The translations under genes were made by a program, and so were the position numbers. DNA of 64,000 bases from Druceiella hillmani (Eukaryota > Arthropoda > Insecta > Lepidoptera > Hepialidae): NCBI GenBank assembly GCA_039881145.1, contig JAYKKI010000005.1, positions 28,289,001 through 28,353,000 of the forward strand. The letters run 5' to 3'. Below, one piece after another: positions 58,019 to 64,000 of this stretch. The notes beneath the pieces are model-generated. The model did no database searches, had not been told where the DNA came from, and worked only from the letters and a program-made list of their open reading frames with translations. Every line of letters starts with the position of its first letter. The stretch's first letter is position 1.

Positions 58019-59620
58019 TATATTTTGTGTCTGAGGTTATGAATTTTTTGGTTGTTTACATAACGTTATGCACTGATAATCATACCCAAGAACCTGTTTT
58101 GGCTTCGTTGGATTACATTATAATATGTTTGCTTAGCACATCTCCAAAGCTGAATATTATATATCCAAATCGGTTTGACGATAGACAGGTAAATATGTGG
58201 CTTACAGTAGAGGTTAAGCTGGGAAAGATGTCCATCCAACCAAAACACTGAAAAAACACTGAAAAACTGATTTACTCAGCTTTTACTTTATTGCAGTGTT
58301 TTCAGTTAAGCCAATTATCCAGATGAAATTCAAGGTATTTCGCTGAATCTGCTTGCGAGACTTGAATTCCATTGAAATAAGTTGTATATTGCTGTTTTTG
58401 CGTTTCTTGTACATATTTGGCGTTTTTATTTTGAGCGTCTGTAGTTAAGGTTTTCACAGTATCCTCAGCAAAGGTGCCTATGAAGGTTTTTTCTGTAGTT
58501 GCCGTATAAAGTAACTAGAGCAGAGGTCCCAAGATACTTCCTTTCATTACACCTGCCTGGATTAGATAGAAGCGAGAATACTCTTGCTCATTCCACACTT
58601 TGAATATTTTAAGTAATTCGGCAATAGTTTCTCAAATAATTTGGATGTTGAGAGTAAGAGCGATATTATCTATTTTGAAGTATTTCTGAATTAATTCAAA
58701 ACAGAAAAAACCCTATGATTCCTTAAATAGACAAAGAGATACTTTAACAACACGAAGTGCTTTTTAGAGTTTACATTTTTGTCGGTTTCTCTTGTGGAGG
58801 AAACTCCAATGGAGGTGTCCATTGGAGTTTCTGCTTTGATGGTGATTACTGGTTGATACTTCGGATTTTGACCAATACAGATCTTGAGCAAAGACTCCAG
58901 CTTTCTCTTCATGACTTCTCATTCATTAATCTTCATTAACCATCATTAACAATTGTGCATTCTTGATAGGTAGCACTTGAAGAAGAAATAGTTTGAATTT
59001 GCGAGTTGGTTTTCATAGGAAATAGTCTTTATCTGCCTTAGAACACAGTCCAATCAAGTAAACGTCGATGCATTTTTGCTTATAATCTTTAATTCATTTG
59101 CTAATAAGAACTTTTATTTGATTAAAATCCTTTTTGTCAATCGGGTTTCTAGATTTATACCAGACGCGATTCGGTTTGAGCATATCTTTGATTAGATCTA
59201 TATTTTTGGCGGGATAATTGACTTCTCTTTCAGGTTTGTCTTTTGGGATGGACGTAGCCTTACTGAGTGCCAGGTATAAATTCTATGTAAATGGACGGAA
59301 TTCCAGTTGAGACGAAGAAGTTGATCGTATCAGGAATTTTATGGTTTTGATAATTTAGGCCAATATTTTAGTGTACGTTACGTATTTTGTTTTATTGATA
59401 GGGGCTACAATTTCATTGTCTTTGCCAGGAGTGATGAGTTGAATACCACGGACAATATGTTTTAAATTGCCTCCAAATGGTAAAACTTTGATTAAATTTT
59501 TTAAATATGTTGACATATTGCCTTTTCGAAATTTTGCGACGTGGTGGACAATAGGCAGCCCCGATGCTTATTTTAGCTTCATTATGTTAAACATCAGTAA
59601 TGGTAGATTGACTATATGGA
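58000..59620 (-). pseudogene. jockey-type LINE relic with internal deletion
   Basis: Minus strand, read from high to low coordinates. Remains of an endonuclease/linker region (about 59150-59550, weak) lead to LIGLCSKADKDYF (about 59025-59060) and RSHEEKAGVFAQDL (about 58870-58915), the rSDeEKAevFAqhL string of jockey elements. The middle of the polymerase is then missing: the text goes within about 300 bp to AGVMKGSILGPLL (about 58520-58557; family GVPQGSvLGPlLY), LYTATTEKTFIGTFAEDT (58458-58510; the active site is FAEDT in place of FADDT) and FNGIQVSQADSAKYLEFHLD (about 58325-58385). After that come LSIVKPIWIYNIQLW (58150-58200) and RFLGMIISA, a stop, and RYVNNQKIHNL near 58040. Many stops are present. 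It abuts the 3' end of the CR1-like LINE. Confidence 0.75.
58800..58831. repeat. perfect 14-bp hairpin in the jockey relic
   Basis: GAAACTCCAATGGA at 58800-58813, a loop GGTG, and its exact reverse complement at 58818-58831. Confidence 0.92.
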
Positions 59621-61955
59621 TCTTTTATTTCAACTTACAGGAAATGTTGTGTATTTTGTTTTATTAATAAATCTATTTCCCCTCGGATACGTTCGCCTGG
59701 AAGAGATGTCAGGTAGGCGCTATATATTCTTTCGCGCTATACGCTTTTGTGTAAAGTGAGTTTGAAACATTTGTGCGTTACCTATGTTATTAGGTTATCA
59801 ATAACAATTCTACTTCTTCTGCTCGTTGGTTAAATGTATTTCTGTTCCGTATTGAAATTCATCGGAACTGGTTCTAGCCTATTAATTTTTCTTTTCCAGA
59901 TTTTCTCAAAGTTTTTACTCTATTGGTTAGCTGGCTTAAACTTTGTTTCCCTTCAGCTAGAATTATTTGTTTTTTTTTTGTTATTTGAGCGTACGACATT
60001 TTTGAAGAAGATGGTTTATTTTATTGGGACAGTTTCTTATCCTTAATTTGTATTTTTTTGAGCAATAGAAATTTTCTTTAGTTACAGAGTTTACAATAGC
60101 CGAACATTATAGAATGCGGCGCGCTCTTTATCTGTACCTGATCCTAGATTTTTTTGATCTTTCTCGAAAATTCTAATATTTTTTTTAAATAACTTTGAAT
60201 TTTTGGTTAACTCAACAGTGTTATCGTCCAATGAAGGAAATAATGATTATGCGAAGGCAGAGATAATAATATTTTAAAAGAGATGAATCAATTGTTTTCG
60301 ATAATAAGTAATAGATAATAAGATATCTTCAGATATGATTAAATTTTTGATCATGACTGAAAGAACGAAAATGTATCTGGTACTTTGAATGAAATTTCGT
60401 CCTCATATAATTTCTCTATTTGGGAGATTACTCCTAAAAGCACTAATGAAGAGACAAGGGCGCATGCTTGGATTTGTTGTGTTGAATATTTTTACAAATT
60501 AGCTATTGACTTAATGTTAAAAAAACTGAATAATATGGGTATCGAAGCACGCACAAAGTACTATTCTGTAATTTTCTTAATCTCTAAAAATTGTTGATAT
60601 AAGTTAACTGATTTGAAAGTTTTCATTATACATAATTATATTTTCAGATCTAGAAAGGCTCCAGATTGAATAATACAGTTTGAATAATTTGGCTACATAA
60701 ATCTAAAAAATGGTGACTACGTCATAAACCTTTAAGTAAAATGAAAAGTAGATTTTAAAGCCAAGCTGCCTTTACTGTAGATAAGTAATCATCTAAGAGT
60801 AATTCAGCTTATTATGCAATTACTGACTTTTGTGATCCGAATTTGTTTGCTGAATTTACGAACATAGGTGTAGTACTGACAAAGTTTTTTTCTTCTTCTA
60901 GTATTGTTGGCTGTATGTGTTTTAAATTTTTGAAAAACCTATCAATGAGATATTTTTTCATCTAAACAATTTTTGGTGGTATATTCGTGATATGTGCTTG
61001 TTTCTATGCACAGAACGTGAGTGCAGTTTATGCAAACAAATCTTCAGATACTCAATACGATATAAATTTGAAAAAAATTAGGAAGCCTTTTATAAAGATT
61101 ATAGAACTCGGAGTTTGTAGAAAGTTGGATATTTCTACCAATACTGTAAATTTTTAGTTTCATTGACGACACCTAACTCTGAAATTATCAGCGTTACGAA
61201 AATTCTTCGAAAAAATCAATCTTTCTTCCTTCTAATGTTTCATATTTACTTTTATATCCTAACGTTCTTCAGAACAGAATTTCTCCTAATATTGATTTTA
61301 ACAGTCATTGCTCCGTGAAAAATTCATTTAAAGGTAGCAAGGACGAGAGTGGTAGTGATGGATGTTAGCAGGTTTCCCTAAAAATATTTTGTTTCATAAA
61401 AATATAGCGTTTCTTCGTCTATGTTATTCGTTATATCTTCGTCTTTTGATTTTTTTTATTTTCGGAATTCCTAGACAATAACCTAATATAAACATAATAT
61501 TGATCATAGTTACTTTTCATTTATTTATCGTTAAAGTATTATAAGTGCTTAATTTTGTTTAATGTGTTATGTAAGTTTTTTTATTATACCCTCTGTTATT
61601 TGGCTAATAATACTCTGTAAATAATAATAAAAGGAGTTTTCATCGTTGACAATATCATTAAAAAATACAAAATGTCATGTTATTCAAGTAAATTATTCTG
61701 GAATAACCATTGCGCCTCTCTTGTAAATTATTCGCATCTTTCTTCTTTGTATTCTGGAAAAAACAATTTATTTTCGAAAGCTCAGAAATGGTACGCTGAA
61801 ATCTCGGACTTAGCAACATCCAAATTTCAAACTATTATTCTTAATTGGATAAATTAATATAAATTGAAATGTTGATGTTAAAGAAATTTGCTTCTATATT
61901 GCTAAGAATTCTGATTGGTTGTAAGTGATATTAATGTTACTAGAGGTACACATAA
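59621..61955. other. non-coding stretch
   Basis: No element was recognised with confidence. Pieces such as the frames at 59834-60046, 60385-60597 and 61672-61857 are short and without motif. The first kilobase could still hold eroded 5' parts of the jockey relic. Confidence 0.4.
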
Positions 61956-62430
61956 AATTAATTTTATTCTTATTGATCTTTGTTACTTTGTACGCAAACT
62001 AATGAAAAGGTGAAACGTTTGAAAAGTCAATTTAAATGTAATATTTCCAGGTATTTATCTCTTTGTTCCAGTCTTTTTCAGCGGTGTCTGGCAACTCTAC
62101 ATCTACTGTATATTAATGCAAATATATTGAGACGAAAATAACTATGAGTCACTTAATTTTAAATAAATTTTTTTTTCATCCGGAAAATATCAAGTCTATT
62201 TTCAGACATAAAAACGCTTATAACTGTGACTATTTATCAAGACGGCAGATGCTGAGGAAAATAATTTGCTATATGATTTCATGTTAGTCTAGAACGCTGA
62301 ATAACATTTCGTTACATATTAAATCTATTTTTCTTTCTAGATTTTTTATTACTAAGTAATCATAAAGGCTATGGATTCAGATGTGATGCTACTTATCGCT
62401 TTTTTCTTTATTTATATCCTTATCAATCGT
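61956..62430. repeat. duplicated block B3 (paired with 11270-11760)
   Basis: Non-coding. It begins near TTTATTCTTATTGATCTTTG and AAACTAATGAAAAGG, passes ATATTGAGACGAAAATAAC and reaches the strongly conserved core at about 62218-62325 (CTATTTATCAAGACGGCAGA, GTCTAGAACGCTGAA, ATTTCGTTACATATTAAATC). The frame at 62371-62580 is not conserved in the partner block. Confidence 0.8.
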
Positions 62431-62444
62431 CGCGTACTACGAAA

Positions 62445-62610
62445 ATATCAAACCTATATTTTCCACATAAAACCCTTACAACTGCGACTATTTATCAAGA
62501 CGGCAGATGCTGGAGAAAATAATTTATTACATGATTGCACGTTAGAACTATTATTTCGTAGTATTCCTATTACTAGGTAGTCAGAATGTCTACGGGTTCG
62601 GAAATGACAC
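62445..62610. repeat. second, partial copy of the B3 core
   Basis: ACAACTGCGACTATTTATCA, AGACGGCAGATGCT and AAAATAATTTATTACATGAT repeat the core about 260 bp downstream of the first copy. Similarity then fades (ACTAGGTAGTCAGAATGTCT corresponds to ACTAAGTAATCATAAAGGCT at 62352-62371). Confidence 0.75.
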
Positions 62611-62909
62611 CACCACCACGATTTTTTTCTTCTTGAAATTGAGAAAGAGGTAATTCCAACTCAAAGACAGACGATGCTTTAGGACGGTGGACTAATTTTT
62701 TTATTCGAAACCTCTCTTTATATGGATATCAAATAAAACGAACTAGCAAATAGAATAAAAAATATATAATTTACTTAATTTTAGATAAAAATAAAACTCA
62801 TTGGTTTGTATTTATTATACAAAGCATCAGTGCGAAGTGTGATACTTTTAACCAAATAACATAATTATTTATTGCATCTTACATGCCCTTCATTTTTACC
62901 TACACTTCA

Positions 62910-62970
<61 letters not shown>

Positions 62971-63039
62971 TAGTAGATAAACATAAATAAATAACATTAT
63001 TTCAAGTTTCATGCTTCTAAAACATGCTGAAAACACAGT
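62611..63039. other. non-coding spacer with an (AT)n tract
   Basis: No gene was recognised. A (AT)n microsatellite of about 48 bp lies at 62913-62960. Confidence 0.6.
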
Positions 63040-63180
63040 GAACCTAATAGCAGGTTCATATTCACGGGGTTGCGTACACGCAAGCAATGTCAACGGCGCA
63101 GTGAAGCGAGTAGTAGGTAGAGGGGTAGGCACATCATATTATATTGTGTCACGCAATTTCCGTTTCATTTTCAAATGAAA
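63040..63180. repeat. repeat block B4 (paired with 13660-13790)
   Basis: TTCATATTCACGGGGTTGCG, TACACGCAAGCAATGTCAAC and GGCGCAGTGAAGCG match the 13.67-13.73 kb sequence with mostly transition differences. On the minus strand both copies leave a short frame with the shared pattern FTA.L..L..T...EY, but nothing around it looks coding. Confidence 0.6.
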
Positions 63181-64000
63181 TTTAATAGCTTAACTAAATT
63201 TTGCAAACAAAAAGAGAAGGAGAATATCGAGAAAGATAGCGGGACATATTTAGAGCATTTTAGAGAATTTATGACAAAAATAAAGTAAATTTATTACATT
63301 ATTCGAAGAATAGAAAACATTATTTCTTGGCTTCTTTTTATGGAAACCGTAGAGAAGAGCTAAAGGTTAACTCACATTGTAAGAGCACTGGTGCGTAGCA
63401 ACTTACCCAATCCACCCCGGAAGCAGGCATACCTGCTTTAAACGTTGCATACCCTGTCGGACCATTTGGTGTTAAAACATAAGCTTTCCCTTTCTAATAT
63501 AAGTATTATCAACATTTTTAAGCAACCTAGAGTACTTAAAAATGGTGGACATAGGTCTTGTTATCATATCGCTTGTATTCAAAATAGAAAAGATGACTTT
63601 TGAGTAAATTTGAAATTTTACGTAAAGATTTAAAATTCTAGCCAAATATTTTTTTATGATTATTGTAAAATCGATCATCCTAAAAAAATCTGGTGAGTGA
63701 ATTTTGGTACGCATCCAGAATTAAGAAACAATTTTAAAAATGTATTCCCGTTGAAGAATGATCAAAGTCTGAGTTAGGATTTTTAAATTACATATTACCT
63801 TGTTAAGATAGAAAGGGGAGGTCTTTTTCAGGGATTGAATACCATAGGTCCATATTAATAATACCATAAAATTGTAGTCAGTTATTTATAGAGTAAATTT
63901 TAATTCTGTTTGTTTAGTGTTTTTGTGAATAATCAGACAAAAAACAAAATGATCATTCAAAGTAATTTGGCATTTATTAAGATAATAGGAAGAAATGAAA
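63181..64000. other. non-coding end of window
   Basis: No gene was recognised. The minus-strand frame at 63472-63714 has no motif and is interrupted by low-complexity text. Confidence 0.5.

Noticed and set aside
58003..58251. Plus-strand frame of 82 codons
   Set aside because: The minus strand in the same place carries clear jockey RT text (KPIWIYNIQLW).
1..64000. Exons of a host protein-coding gene
   Set aside because: Every stretch with a convincing protein signature belongs to a transposon. Short exons of a large host gene with long introns cannot be excluded without transcripts.
1..64000. Integrated animal virus
   Set aside because: No capsid, envelope or viral polymerase signature was recognised. 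The reverse transcriptases are of LINE type and the only LTR-type text is a copia integrase relic.

Overview
The window reads as non-coding chromosomal DNA of an insect or another arthropod. It is strongly AT-rich, holds (AT)n and (CA)n microsatellites, and carries relics of at least six arthropod-type transposon groups, two of them with recognisable GT-AG introns. I found no convincing host exon, tRNA, rRNA or CRISPR array. The species cannot be named from the sequence alone. Many long open frames use TTG or CTG as the first codon or come from simple repeats, and they are not genes.

Layout. 0-6 kb: a Ty1/copia integrase relic (about 2.0-2.7 kb) and a P-element/THAP9-type transposase relic (3.85-5.9 kb) with an internal tandem duplication. 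6.9-13.8 kb: four blocks of non-coding sequence that recur in the same order at 51.0-63.2 kb. 16.25-16.55 kb: a fold-back element. 17.256-20.063 kb: a complete PIF/Harbinger element with 29-bp inverted ends and a TTA target duplication. 22-32 kb: a third copy of one duplicated block, a CR1-like LINE tail (23.2-23.7 kb) and a LINE reverse-transcriptase relic with a 307-bp tandem duplication (30.3-31.5 kb). 34.6-35.55 kb: four units of a roughly 240-bp satellite. 38.36-39.02 kb: a large TG-rich tract. 40.46-40.67 kb: a LINE C-terminal fragment. 43.65-44.15 kb: a Helitron-like non-autonomous element. 45.9-47.2 kb: a mariner-superfamily relic. 54.1-58.0 kb: a nearly full-length but broken CR1-like LINE lying against an older jockey-type relic on the opposite strand (58.0-59.6 kb).

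The most interesting object is the PIF/Harbinger element. Its two genes, a MADF-BESS DNA-binding protein on the plus strand and a DDE transposase on the minus strand, are interlocked. The order is MADF exon 1 (+), transposase exon 2 (-), MADF exon 2 (+), transposase exon 1 (-), so the intron of each gene contains a whole coding exon of the other. The splice sites join in frame on the plus strand and, apart from one missing base, on the minus strand. The catalytic D, D and E are intact. Most breaks in the two genes are single-base changes, and two lie in runs of A, so the copy may be young or partly damaged by consensus errors.

A second theme is the colinear pair of regions (7-13.8 kb and 51-63.2 kb). 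They look like an old segmental duplication or a local family of non-coding repeats. One core of about 105 bp (11.5 and 62.2 kb, with a partial third copy at 62.5 kb) is far better conserved than its flanks and differs mostly by transitions. A third theme is about ten near-perfect 14-25-bp hairpins with very short loops scattered over the window, which may be scars of template switching.
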